Origin: Taeniopygia guttata
Lineage: Eukaryota; Chordata; Aves; Passeriformes; Estrildidae
Length of the DNA stretch: 64,000 nucleotides
Assembly (NCBI RefSeq): GCF_048771995.1
Contig: NC_133026.1
Location: forward strand, 8,500,001 to 8,564,000
Direction: 5' to 3'
Shown: positions 1-11,753 of the stretch, piece after piece
Layout of the letters: the number at the start of each line of letters is the position of its first letter
Numbering within the stretch: the first letter of the stretch is position 1
Program-made: the position numbers and the translations under genes
The notes under the pieces: model-generated
What the model was told of the DNA's origin: nothing
The model's database searches: none
What the model saw: only the letters and a program-made list of their open reading frames with translations

Positions 1-211
1 GGCTCTTCTTGTAGCACCTAATAGCATCTGACTGTCTGAGAGAATAAAGCAAGTGCTGAAATCTTTTTTAAGAGCACCTTAGGATCACATCTCTCACTGC
101 ATGTTAGTAAAAGTTGTGTTCAGAATTCACTTCAATTTCTGAAGACTGTTTCAATTAATGAAGATTTTAACATCTTCAACTAGTGTCAATAAGCCAACAG
201 TGTAGAGAATG

Positions 212-267
212 AAAAAAAAAAAAAACCAAAAAAAACCCCAAAAAAACCAAAAAACCCAAACCCAAAA
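212..267. repeat. A/C-rich low-complexity tract
   Basis: A 14-base run of A is followed by alternating A and C runs with no G or T. It is simple low-complexity sequence with no flanking structure that would make it a retrotransposon tail. Confidence 0.85.
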
Positions 268-639
268 GACAGACAATGAAGAGTATCTTGCTGCCACTTT
301 AAATTCATGAAAGTTCTATATCTTGTGTACTGCATGAACTTCTGGTAGCTCCCTGTCTAAGGTAATAAGAAAAGGAATAAGAATTACTGGAGCAATCAAA
401 CAGCTTGGATACAGAGGTGGAATAGACAAGGTTCCTTTAATTTGGACAAGAGACGACATATGATAAGAGATCTAAACACACATGAATGCTGTGAAGAAGA
501 GAAAGAGGAAATGATGAGTCACAATTTTTGTAATGGCAGCACATTCAACATTGTAAAATGGTGATTTTTGCACAATAGAAACATGCTAACCTGTTTCTAC
601 AAGATATGGTGAAGCATAGAAATGCAGTAGGTTCAAAAC

Positions 640-885
640 GACTAGAAAAATTCCAAATGAGTCAAAGTGGAGAGTGGTGGCTATTAAAACTGATGATCCA
701 TGTGCAAATCCGGTTAATGGAAACCTCTATCTACTGATTGCCACAACTGGAGATCAGATGAAATGGTAGCACTATGTTGTATTATTGTTCTTAGGCCCTT
801 TCCTAGGGATCTAGGCAGGCCAGGACACAGGCAGGAGAGCTGTTAATCTGCTAGTCTCAATGTGGCTGATGTTTGGAGGGAAGAT
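640..885 (+). mobile_element. Old CR1 LINE fragment, 3' UTR tail
   Basis: The stretch keeps, in order, diverged forms of landmarks I know from the 3' untranslated region of old amniote CR1 elements: a 'ctactgattgcca' block, an 'aactggaga' block, a 'gttcttaggccctttcc' block, and a final block combining an 'acaggcaggagagct' phrase with a 'ctag' core. The order and spacing fit the plus strand. No open frame survives. The subfamily and exact ends cannot be fixed by eye; an L2-like element is the main alternative. Confidence 0.5.
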
Positions 886-2640
886 TCTGCCTTCATGGAA
901 AGCAGGATGGGCAGTCCTGTCAGCCTTGGGGCCCAGAAATGTTCCCTATCCAGCTGAATTTGCTGGAGTAGATGTTGGCAGTGTGTTGTTACATGACTGA
1001 TCATAAGGAAAACTCTTTTAATTTGGAGTGAAGGAAACCTCTGAGTGGGACCTTCTGAAGGCTTCTCTCATAAACATGGATTTCAATGTGAAGCAGAAGA
1101 TTTTATTGAAAAGTAAGTTCAGGGATTTTAATCTATGGAAAGGTGACCTCTGAATCCCTAAGAAATGCCTAGATATCAGGAGAGAAAATCAATGAAATGT
1201 GCATGCCTCCTGAAGAAGGTGGCAGCAAAGGGTTATTTAGAGTTTGTGCCAGTTTTTTCCATGAAAGGTAACAAACTACCTGAACACATCTTTTAAATTC
1301 TTACTTGATTCAGCTTTAAATCATAATTACAATCACAGCTGACCAACCATGAATTTATCTGGCTCCCTATATAAGGTTCAGAAATTACCATGGGCAGTCT
1401 ATGGCACACTGCCAGTGCCACACTCTAAATTAACTGGGACAGTCTAGTTTTGCATTATGTGCCACTCTACTATTAAGAAGATGGGCAGACATGTTAGGCA
1501 GGACTTGTTCCCACTTGATTGATCTTGGCTCTACACTATTTTGGAATCTAAGTACTTTAACCTTTATTCCATTGCTGCTTGGTGTGATGTAACAGTAGAG
1601 CTCCTAAGTGCATTTCTTGTCAGAAGCACCTTAAATCATGCACAATTTAATCAAGCTATTAAAAAATAAAGTTTCTTCTTTTGCTTAGTCCATTTTCCAT
1701 CCTCAGTGACTGAAGTCCACTAGTAGAAGTCAATCATATTAAGGGGTGATTGGCTTTTTTCCTTGGTTTGCCTCATGGAAGCACTACTCACCTTCTCTTG
1801 GTGTACTTCTTGGGGTTCTGATCAGTCAGTCAGCAACACATTAGAGGTATCACTTGAATTTCTAGGATCATATCTGACACTATATGACCCTAGAGGCTAA
1901 CAAAGTTTGGCAAGGAAGCGGGGAATGGCTGGGAATTCACACAGTCTCTGTGAAGCAATATCCCACTGGTGGGCTCTGTTGTTTGACTCACTTTCAGTCC
2001 TACAGTTTTCATGTTGCTTTTCTTCTAAGGTAACCACACTGTAGATGTAGATACTCATTCTGCAACATCACATTCACTTTTCAGTAAGGGCCATGGGGGA
2101 GGAAATCAGGACACATGCAATGGCACTTTGCTTGAGAATTGGTGCCTTCAGTGTCCTCTGCATTGAAGAGACTGGTGAGGCAGAGATACCAGTCTGACAG
2201 AGCCTGGGGACCTTTTCAGTCACCTGAGAGGGACAGACACAAATTATGAGTTATATATTTAGCCTAGATGGTCTAAGCTAAACCTCTACTTCTGTCTGGG
2301 ATCTGAATAGGGCATGATATAATCTTTTCCATTTACAGTTCATGTTGTATCTTATCTGACTTGGTTTCAAAATGGTTCTCTTTATGCCAGATTAGTCCCT
2401 TGTCTGTTCTAGTCCATGGGTCATAGTGGAGGATGTGCATCACCCTGGAGATGGCATCATTAGTTTCCACTCTAGGATCGGGAAGAGGCTCATCAGCAGA
2501 AGGCACTTGATACTATTAAGCCTTCTGTTGTCATGGCTACCTTCCTTCCGCCTCACTCGTGGAATTGCCTTGGGAGATTTAATGGAGAGGACACTGGAAA
2601 TCTTGCATTGCTGCAACCTCTTTTTGACAGATTGTGAGAT
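886..2640. other. Unique non-coding sequence
   Basis: This AT-rich stretch has no recognisable repeat. The only open frame of note, about 99 codons from 2426 on the plus strand, has no recognisable domain and I do not consider it coding. Confidence 0.6.
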
Positions 2641-2656
2641 CCCTGGGTTTCTGTAC

Positions 2657-2732
2657 CTTCCTTGGAAAGAATTTTCATCCTCAGGTTCCCATCTGAATCA
2701 GTCCACAAGGAGAGGCAAAGGATGAGACTTGG
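2657..2732 (-). other. Speculative downstream exon (pairs with 3188-3307)
   Basis: Read on the minus strand, 76 bases lie between a 'ttctttcag' acceptor and an 'aag|gtacag' donor-like site. In the phase left by the candidate exon at 3188-3307 the frame stays open and would add about 25 residues, first hydrophobic and then polar (core SDGNLRMKILSKE). The acceptor tract is weaker than that of the other candidate. Such pairs arise by chance, so this is listed only because the phases agree. Confidence 0.12.
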
Positions 2733-3187
2733 CTGAAAGAACATTGTGGAAAGAGAAAGGAAAATTAATAAAAGGCAGAAGAAAGTTGGTGAAAACAGAA
2801 ATACATTGTAAAAGAAGAGAGAGGTAATGGTGAGAATCAGGAAATAATGCAGGTTGCAGGACAGAAAATGGGAAGCAGGTTGAGAAAAAAGCAAGAGATC
2901 AGAAAAGTGAAAACTAGACCTACATTTCCCTTTCTTCCAGGCTGTCACACATAAGCTAGGAAAAAATAGGATTTCAGTATTGTGCAGCAAAGAAGACCTC
3001 CAAAGGTTTCTTCTCCAGTGCTACAGGAATTGGGTCCCATTTGTCCCTAGATCCCTCTCACCCACTGACAATCATATCTGAAAGACAAATTGAGATCAGT
3101 GTCATTTTGCTTGTTAACCTAAGCTGATAAAGGAAAACAGTGAAACCTGGTGCCCTGAATGGCTTCAGACAATCTCAGCCCACTCAC

Positions 3188-3307
3188 CAGGGCTAAGACA
3201 GAGAGCAGGACAGCATTGCTCCCAAGTGTGCTGTCCCCAAAGATGGGTGCATTAAATGGTTTCATGCCTGTGGAGGAACTGGCTGCCTGGCATTTCTGTA
3301 CAGGAAC
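3188..3307 (-). other. Candidate protein-coding exon, 120 bp, unidentified
   Basis: On the minus strand a pyrimidine-rich acceptor ending in 'ctctcctcag' precedes exactly 120 bases (40 codons, phase 0 at both ends) that end at a 'ctg|gtgagt' donor. The whole interval is open in one frame. The peptide has one cysteine early, a Ser-rich segment, then a hydrophobic end (core NAVLLSVLAL) that would look like a membrane or GPI-anchor segment if translation continued. I do not recognise a family. Both splice sites match consensus well, but no partner exon is certain, so a chance arrangement remains more likely than not. Confidence 0.25.
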
Positions 3308-5434
3308 CTGAGGAGAGCAAAACAATGGGCATTGAATGCAGAATACCTAACGTGCCAGATGTTTATTTAGCCTAACCCAATATAATACATTCCTATAGCT
3401 TTATCAAAATGCTTGTGATGCATTTTAGGACTCAATAATAAGAAAAGCACTATGGGTTTTCTTATTCAGAGATCGGTTTTAACAGGTTATGTGAGTTACA
3501 TTAGTATAATTCAGTAGTAATATATTACAGATTCATCTCTTTGTAATGTAGGATTTGGAATCCTTCATTTGGGGGCCATGTAGTTCTGCAGAAAACATCT
3601 GTGGTTCTCATTTTCAGGCACTGAAGCAGATGTTATTGCTGCCTTTATTGTGGGTGCTGGCCAAAGTTTAGACTTCTACTTGCCTGGAATAAACTTTGGG
3701 CTCCCACTTTCTCCAGCAAAAATCACTGAAAATATAGGAATCCTTAAACTGAAAGTTTAAGCCCAGCCAGTACAGACCATCTCCCAGTCCTTCCCACTGG
3801 CTGACTCCAATGTGCTTGCCCACAGCCTTTGCTAATGATAACCTTGGGTCAGGCATAAGGAAGCCTTAAACATGTTTTTCTCCTGTAAGACAAGTGTTGT
3901 CATTTTAAACATTGCTGTGGAAGTGGCAGGATGCTGATGCACTGAAATGTTTGCAACAATTTTTTTTTGCAATTAATTTTTTGGGGATGTTAAGGAAAGA
4001 TCCTCCATCGTGCATTTAATTTACCTGCACTCCATCACTGAACAGAAAGTGCCTCTGAGTGTTCAGGATTAATAAAGAGCATGCAGGCCTATTTTTAGTC
4101 TTGATTTTGCTGCTTGTTTCCTAGGTGTGTTCTGTGATTGAATGATCTTTTATTTATTTTTTATTAGGATATTAATTAACAGCCCTTTTTTTTGAGATTA
4201 ATTTCCTCCTTAGACACAAACACTGTCTGCTCCCTTTTTCTCTTAATGTATGAACCATTTGCTACATGCTTACAAAATGATATCCAGTGTAAATCTAGTC
4301 CTGATAAGCAACCTTGACAAGGAAGTTACTTAGCATTCAGTGTTCATAGGAAGGGAGGGTGGGAGAAAAACAGAGAGAAGGAAAGGGAGAGAAAGGATAA
4401 GATCTCAAATGAAATCAGCACAATGTGCTCCTTTAGGATTGGTTCTAGAGCAGATAAGCTTTCTATTCCTTCATAAAAAGGTCAAAGAGTCTCAGCATCA
4501 AAACTGTATTTACCAAAGTTTGCCGTCATTTGGTGAATTGATCACATATACAGTAAACAAACCTTTGTAAATATGAAATCAGATTAGCATTTTCAAGTTT
4601 CTCAAATGCAGCATTCTCTAAAAAATGGTTGGGCATTTTTCTTAGACATTTAAATCCTATGCAAATAGTTACAGCAAATATATGAATCAGAAAAATGCAC
4701 TTTCAACTGCAGTGACCACTCCTTTCTGTATCTCCTTTTATTTGAAAATAGGCAAACACAGCACTGGGTTATTTCTATTTGCTTTTTCTGTTGAATGTTT
4801 TTAATGGTTTGTACTGACAGAGGAAAAAAAAAATTATGTTTAGTTAAAGTTGATACAACCCACAAGTGGACATGTCAAAACAAGCTATAGAAAGTTACTT
4901 TTGATGTGTTTTATTGAGATATCTGTGGTACTTTCCAATTGCTCTATGCCAAAAAAGGTAGCTCTACTCAAAAATTATTTCTTTTGAAAACCACAAATAC
5001 AATTTGTCAGGCTTTTAAATGTGCTCCAGTATATTTAAAGAGATCCTTCTTAAACTACCAATTGTCTACTGCTGGGGGAAAAAAGAGGCAAGTAATACAA
5101 TCAAATCATGTCAAAAATATTTACATGAAGTACTTGATTTTGTTCAAATGGTGACATTAGGCCACTGTTATTTGTATGTGTGTGTACTTCTGCTTTTGTC
5201 TTCAGTAGCTGCATGCGCAGGAGTTAAAAGCAGCAGTGCAGAAAAGCAAGTTATTATCTCAGTGACTGCAAGTGCTCTGAGCCAAAACTACAGAATATTT
5301 GATGACACTCGGGTGTCCTTTCTATTTTAGGATTCTTCCTCTTACTGCAGAGAAATAATCCAACCTGAAATTTTCCAGGATTTTTTGTTTCCTCCTCTTT
5401 TAATCAGACCTTAAAACTGCTGAACTGCTACTGA
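3308..5434. other. Unique AT-rich non-coding sequence
   Basis: I see no gene, recognisable repeat or clustered motif here. The short open frames of 60-100 codons are in low-complexity, codon-poor sequence. T-rich runs near 3960 and 4190 are simple sequence. Confidence 0.6.
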
Positions 5435-5447
5435 GGGGGGGGGGGGG
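5435..5447 (+). repeat. Uninterrupted run of 13 G
   Basis: Thirteen consecutive G bases are flanked by 'ctga' and 'aaat'. The run could form G-quadruplex structure in principle. Its length may be affected by sequencing error. Confidence 0.9.
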
Positions 5448-6737
5448 AAATCCACCAAAAAACTCAGTCGCTTTCCGTACACAGAGATATGGTTTTCCCC
5501 ACCTTAAACATACATGGTTTGAGTTCAAAGGCTCAGCTTCCTGGGTGATAGTGAAGGTCTGTTGTTTAGCCAAAGGATCAAGAGGATACTGGGCTCTGAG
5601 ATGTCAAAGAGCGTGTCTAGGCAGGGGTGGGAGGTTTATCAGTGGAGGTGGGAGGGTTGGTAACCTTGATGCTTAATTACCCCATCTTATCTATGGTTGC
5701 TGTAACCACAGGGTGAGAAAAAGGGAAGAAAAAAAGCCTTATAAAATGGCTTGTGACTTTTACACCTAGGAAGTGTGTGAGGCTGGGTTCCTGTGCCCTC
5801 CTGCTGTGGTGGAGAGCTCCTTGCCAAGGCCCTCTCCTTTGAGGGAGCATGGCCAGCTGTGCCAGGAGCCTCGGGAGAGCTGCCCTCACCCTGGGATGTT
5901 GATGGACAGAGGGACACACACAGTGACACTGGGGACATCCATAGTAGGTGCCACCAGGCCTAATGGAGAAACCAGATGTGATGCCCAAGGAAGAGTCTCA
6001 GACACCACCAGCCCTCCAGGAATATCCACCAAAGCAGTGCAGGTACAAGCTCAGATTGAAAAAAAAAAAGAAACTTGCAAGCATGAGAGCTTCCATGGGA
6101 AGTTCAATAGTCCCTGAGATGCAGACTTCTTCAGCATGAAAGACCAAGTCCTTCTGAAGAACAGGCACCTCAAAAAGCCCTCACACCACCCAGCAGCTTC
6201 TGCCTGAGCGAGTGGGAGACACTTAGGCCTGGGCACCCTGCAAAAACTCATGATTAAAGGGTCAAGAGTTTTGTGGTCACTCTTAAGAGAAGGTATAAAA
6301 ATATCAGCCTAGGAAGAGCTTCTCTGGTGCATTGAGGGCTGAGAGTCCTGGGCTGAAGCTCTAGCTCTATCTCCCCAGTGTCACACTATTAGGGTAGCTT
6401 TTCCACACCATACATGTTGTCATTATCTCCGTCAGAGGGTGGTCCTCATTCCCCAGGCTGAATGGAGTGCACTCTGACATGACTTTTATGCTTCTGTATC
6501 TATATACCCGTATGTGTGTCCTTGCACAAGTCCTGCTTTAGAATGAAGTACCTAAAATATAAAATCCATCATAATAGGGCAGGGTAGAAAAACATGAGAA
6601 GAGGACAAGTTGTAAATAATTTTAATTTCTGCAAAATGTTTACCTGTGTTTTGATAAAACTATTGCCATAATGTATTGCAGTCTATGGTAACTTACGAAG
6701 CTTTTAATACACTAAAATGTTGTGATTTTCACTGTTT
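5448..6737. other. Non-coding interval, GC-richer near 5.8-6.2 kb
   Basis: Overlapping open frames on both strands at about 5680-6250 follow locally higher GC content, not coding signal. None has a recognisable domain or credible splice context. No repeat is recognised. Confidence 0.5.
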
Positions 6738-8215
6738 TCATGAAATTATAGAATAATTTAGGTTGGTAAAGACCCTTAAGGTCATGGAGTACAACCACTA
6801 ATCCACCACTGCCACTAAACTATTTCTTAAATGCCACATCTACATATTTTTTAAATACCTTCAGGAGTGGTAATTTCACCACTTCCCTGGGCAGCCTGTT
6901 CTTATGCTTCACAACACTTTCTGAGAAGAAATTTTCCCTAATATCCAATCTAAACCTTGCCTGGGACAGCCTGGAGCTGTTTCCTCTTGTCCTGTGGCTT
7001 TTTCCTTGGGAGAAGAGACCAGTCTTTACCTGAACACCCCCAGCTCTCTCAGCCTTTCCTTATAAGACTTGTGCTCCAGATCCTGTACCACCTTTGGTGC
7101 TCTGCTTTTTCTCCCACCCAACTTAGTGCCATCCACAAACTGATTGAGGAATTCCCTCTTGATGCCCACATCCAGATGCAAATAATAAAGACGTTAAACA
7201 GGACTGGCACCGGCTGAGCCCTGGGGCACACTCTTGTGACCACCCAGAGTTACAACCATGGATGTAACTCAATTCCCCGCCACCTTCTAGGCCCAAACAT
7301 CCATCCAGTGTTTATCCAGTGAACAATACACCAGTCCAAGCCGTGAGCAGCCAGATTCTGCAGGAGAATGCTCTGGGAAATGGTGTCAAAGACTAAAGTC
7401 TGTGTAGACACACCAACAGCCTTTCCCTCACCCTCTAAGTGGGTCACGCTGTCAGAGAAGATGATCAGGTGGATCCAGCAGCCTTTCAGAAACCCACATT
7501 GTCTGGGCCAGGTCCCCTGGTTGTCCTGTACGTGCAGGGTGGTGGCACTCAAGCTGACCTGCTCCACAGCCTTCCCCAGCAGCAAGGTCGGGTTGACAGG
7601 CCTGTACTTCCCTGGATCCTCCTCTACGCCTTCCTGGAGATGGGTGTCACATTTGTCAACTTTCAGCATTAACTAACTCAGTCTTTTCCTCATCCTTCAT
7701 CACTGGTTTTCCTGCATTGAGTAAAGGATGGAGTTCCTCCTAAACCCTCCTTTTACCGATGGTGCATTTATAGGACTGTTTTTTTAATTGTCCTTTACAA
7801 CAGTAGCCAAATGTAGTTCTATTTGGGCTTTACCCCTTTTAATTTTCTCCCTGCACAACCTCATAATATCCTTGTAGTATTCCTGAGTGGCCTGACCCTT
7901 CTCACAAAGCTCATAAACTCCTTTTCTTATGCACCAAATTCCAACCAAAGGTCTTTGTTCAGCCAAGCCAATCTTCTTCCACACTGACTCATCTTTCAGC
8001 ACATGGGGTCAGCCTGCTCCTGTACATTTAAGATTTCCTTCTTGAAGAATGTCCAGCCTTCCCAGACCACTTTGCCCTTCACTGTCAACCAGCCTCCTAA
8101 CAGGAAAAAATCTGCCCTCGAGAAGTTCAAGATGGCAGTTCTGCTGACTTATTTCCCCTAGACCTGCTCCTTATTTCTCCTAGAATAAAAAAAACTATAA
8201 TTTCATGGCTATTTT
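6738..8215 (-). mobile_element. CR1 LINE, 5'-truncated and internally deleted
   Basis: The low-coordinate end matches the CR1 3' terminus in reverse orientation: a decayed 'tcatagaatcatagaat' tail, 'ggttggtaaagacccttaaggt', then the 'cttccctgggcagcctgttc' block. Beyond this it follows CR1 ORF2 in reverse, with 'actggcaccggctgagccctggggcaca', 'agccagattctgcaggagaatgctctggg', 'tggttgtcctgtacgtgcagg', and later 'cctgctcctgtacatttaagatttccttcttgaag'. Sequence is missing near 7095-7110, where the text jumps from the 3' part of ORF2 to an upstream part. The element has stop codons and indels and is dead. Its 5' portion is absent beyond about 8215, as is usual for LINE insertions. Confidence 0.95.
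7250..8002 (-). pseudogene. Decayed CR1 ORF2 (reverse-transcriptase region)
   Basis: Two minus-strand open pieces survive. Positions 7784-8002 encode the linker upstream of the reverse transcriptase, with the recognisable string KGQATQEYYKDIMRLCREKI. Positions 7250-7669 encode part of the reverse-transcriptase domain, recognisable by phrases such as GKYRPVN, HVQDNQG, CGFLKG and LLQNLAAHGLD. The YxDD catalytic box lies beyond the surviving part and is not seen. A frame break and a stretch of lost similarity separate the pieces. No active enzyme can be made. Confidence 0.88.
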
Positions 8216-11073
8216 ACTCCTTTATTATCTTCTTTGTGTTTTATCATTTGATAGCTGTTGGTGACTTTTCCCCCTTTGTTGTGCTTCTGAGCCTCTTGAA
8301 ACATAAATCTGCTGGTATGGAAGATATGTCATGATAAGATTAAGAGCACTGTTTTCCTCTTTACTTTTAATAAAAGTATTTTATTAAGATACTTTTCCAT
8401 TAAATTGTGAGTTGCATGTTTCCAACTTTTGCTACTGCAAATGAAGACTGTGTTGACACTACTATCAAAATGTGTTCATGAGGAAGGTTATGGTGGGTTG
8501 TACTGTAAAAGTGGCATCAGAAGAATATAAACATCTCAGGAAGAAAGAATTTAAGCCTTGATAAATTCATGACAACTAATGCAGACTGAAAAAACCTCAA
8601 ATTCATTCTTAAATAAGAATGCCTGTAACTTTACTGAGTATCTGAGCAAAAAGTTCTGCAAAGCACTAGCAGAGGTAGCATTTCCTGCAATGTGTTATGC
8701 CTGTTGACTCCTGTGAACTAGGGCTTTGTCTAGTATTAGATGTTAGCAGGATTGGGCCTAACCTGGCTCCTCATGGTAGCAAAGCATGTTTGCTGCAAGC
8801 CACTAGCTGTCAAAAATGAGCAACTGCCAGCATCTGGGTGAGGTTTGGCTCTCCTGCGCAACAAGGAATTCAGAGGACATTGCTATTTTTTATCGTGGAA
8901 GGAACCAGATCAGGTTTTAACTTGACTGCAAATTAAGAGCTCACTGGGCATAAGAAGAATAGTCCAGCACAGAGCACAAGTAGGCTGAGCAAGAAGAATC
9001 CTGTGTGTCTGATCTTGCAAGGAGCCAATTAATGGAGTCATTAAAAAAGGACTTGTTCTGCTATTGGTGGAAGCGTTGCCCATGACTCATGGGCTGTACC
9101 AGTGCAGCATGTGGTTCTGTGCCCACAGCCAGCTTAGCCTGGGAGCTTGGGCTTCTGTGCAAGTGTTTCACTTCTAATAAAATTCAGCCTGTCTGCCTAG
9201 TTACTCTGGCTGTCTGCAGTAACCCCTGACCAACCCATATGGATTTGGGATATCCAGCAGATAATTTGCTCCCATCTCTGCTAGTGTGCAACCTCACAAA
9301 TGGCAAAGTAAGGAGATCCAGCTGTTAAAGCCAGCTGTTGAAAAACACCTCTGATGCCTCCAGATCCCTGCGATATTGACTCCTTTTCTGGGAGTCATGC
9401 CACGGGACTTGGCTCAGCCAGAATTTCCTGCTTCTTGCCTGCTTTCTCCAGCTCAGTGCTGGAAATCCCCACTCAGTTTCCCTCTCCCCCAGCCTGTACC
9501 CCCAGGGCCAGCGTGCACCCATCTGCCCTGGGTGATCCCTTCCACCCTGGCTGCTCGCAGTGATCCACACTCCCGGCTGCAGACTCACAGGTGTTTGCTC
9601 TACGTGTGTGTTTGGGTTTGTGGAGGGCTGATCCATCCCTCAGAAGGAAGCGTGGGAGAACCTGACTGGCCAGGAGCTGCAGTGACTTGGATTCCATCAA
9701 ACATGGAATCCTTACATCTTGTTTTCTTGTCCACTTCCACCTGTTTTGTTCACTGGATGGTTTTCTGGGCAGTGAGAAGGTCAGAGGCCCTCTCTTAACT
9801 GGATGTCTTCCTGCATGTCCACCTTTTACAGTCATACAAATACTTCTAATAAAAATTGTTCCTGATACTTTAGTATGTCCAGCATAAAATGCTGAGAATC
9901 TGTGAAGCTATCAATAAATTGTAAGATTTAAATGTAACAAGAATCCATTCAGGTAATTTTATTTGCTAAATAGTTGCAAATATGTGAAGTAGATTCTGAT
10001 CATGTGTCACTTGTTAATCCTTAAGTCTTAAGGGATAAAGACTTTTATAGAAAGAGAAAATAGATATTTTGGAACTAAATACTGATTCCAGCAGAGTAAG
10101 CTTTTAGAAAGTCACAAGTGACTATGAGACACAAACCAAAAAATTAAATATGGGGGATTCTGAAATGTGGCAGCAAAACTTCCAAGTAAGTTCAACGAGA
10201 AGAACAGGTTCTTTATTTGATTAATCTTTTCAAGCTTAAGACAAGAACTGACAAAATTGATACTTTTTTCTCATAAATATTTAAAATATTTATTATTTGT
10301 CTAAAGCAAAATAATTTTATCTTGACTATTAGATTTTTAAACTCTCAGTAAAATGGAAAAAACCCTAAAGCAAAGTTAACCTAGAAAAAAGTCAAGTCAA
10401 ACTTTTAAAATACAGACAAAAATTTGTTTGATGGAAAATGCCTTTGATCAAAAATGTTTAGGGAAGTTTTGTCCCACCTGGTAGACAAGTAAAGCAGACA
10501 TGTACTTGTTATTCCTCTTATGCTTCACATGTCAGGCTGGGCCCTATTGTTGTCTATATAAGGTGTAAGCACACCTGTATATGTAAAGTGAAGGGCAGCA
10601 AAGTATTTGTGAAATGCTGCTGGTGATTGGGAAGATGCAGAATGAATTGGCTATAAACAGAATAATGGTCATTATAATAATCTCTATATCCTCATGCCCG
10701 CATTAATTTTATCAAACTTTCTTGAAAGTTTCACAATTAATTTTCGAAGAGTCAAAGGTAAGAACTGAGAAAATACAAGCTGTCTCTACATTTACCACTG
10801 AAGCCATGTCACATTTGCTTTTTCAGCACCCAGTGTGAGAGAAACATTGTCACAAATTACATTTCCATAAGTTTTAAATCTGACTGCAATATGCAGAAGG
10901 CATAAAACCTGGGCATCTTTACCCTTCCTGAGGGTTATTGTGTACAAAGAAAACCAGTAGTTTGGACATGAACCTCAGTTTCCCAATTCCCGATTCCATT
11001 ATCTAACAGCTGGCTGGCTGTGGGAGGCACAGACACGCTCTGCTGCAAGACTCACTTTCCTTCCAAAGCCTCT
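8216..11073. other. Unique non-coding sequence
   Basis: No gene or recognisable repeat is seen. A 140-codon plus-strand frame at 9376-9798 overlaps several frames on the other strand and follows a locally C-rich patch; it has no domain. From 9830 to 10780 the sequence is strongly AT-rich. Confidence 0.55.
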
Positions 11074-11753
11074 TGTTGAAGACCACCCTAGGTTGCAGGG
11101 TGGCTTTGGGTGGTGAAAACACTTCTCCAACCTGTGCTTCCCAAGAAAGGCTCAGCAGTCTCTGTTGTTTGGTCTCATGGTTGTTTATTGCAAGTTATCT
11201 AAAATTTTTCTTCTCGGGCTGCTGCAGTTTGCTCAGCAGCTCAGGCAGAGGCACACACACACCCTGACATCCTCTCTGACTCCCGACTGCTTCTTCTCTC
11301 CCCACCCAGGGCTGCTGCTGTCTTTTATATGGTACATTACGTGTTACATGGGAACAGTTTTTCCCCAATGCCTATTACCTATATTAAATGGTGCCTTTCT
11401 ACTCTAAACCAATCTGTGAGTGCCAACATCACCAGGAACATGGAGGCAAGGAAGAAGAAAGAGGGAGGACTGGGCAGGCCCAAATCCCTCCATCTTAAAA
11501 TCTCTGACACCCATGTACAAAACAGAAACCCCCCTGTACAGCACTAAAAAAATTCTTCCCTCTACTTTGTAACTACTTCTACTATAATATCTAAACTTTT
11601 GTTACTTCTTGTTCTTCCTGCAAAGTTGGTAAATAATTCCATGGTCCAAACTCAAAATCACAGCTGTTTCCAGCTGCCTGCCAGGGTCTCAAATGCTTCT
11701 GACCTGGGCCCGGAACCTCCAAAAATGTCTGAGGGACATTTTGAGTTCCGACA
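11074..11753 (-). mobile_element. Solo LTR of an endogenous retrovirus
   Basis: Read on the minus strand, a 680-base unit begins TGTCGG and ends CAACA, giving the TG...CA ends of an LTR. It contains a TATA box, ATATAAAAG, at 11322-11330 and a polyadenylation signal, AATAAA, at 11184-11189, about 140 bases apart, with a U5-like segment after it. The U3 text resembles LTRs I associate with passerine genomes, but I cannot name the family securely. No gag, pol or env sequence or second LTR lies alongside, so this is a solo LTR left by recombination. The flanks GCCTCT and GCTTCC share 4 of 6 bases and may be a decayed 6-bp target-site duplication. Confidence 0.85.
11244..11254. repeat. Short (CA)n tract inside the LTR
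   Basis: A run of about five CA dinucleotides lies in the R/U5 part of the LTR, between the TATA box and the polyadenylation signal. It is too short to be a strong microsatellite. Confidence 0.6.

Noticed and set aside
2260..2300. CR1-like 'cctagatggtctaagct'
   Set aside because: Too short a match and no neighbouring CR1 landmarks.
3668..3856. Second minus-strand exon candidate upstream of 3.2 kb
   Set aside because: Acceptor-like sites exist but no GT donor in a usable position ends the open interval.
5575..5650. Possible CR1 tail ('aggatactgggct')
   Set aside because: Only about 13 bases match the old CR1 terminus and the flanking text does not follow it.
7250..7669. 139-codon minus-strand frame as a host gene
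   Set aside because: It is the reverse-transcriptase remnant of the CR1 element.
9376..9798. 140-codon plus-strand frame, Pro/Cys-rich
   Set aside because: Follows a local C-rich patch, overlapped by two minus-strand frames of similar length. No domain.
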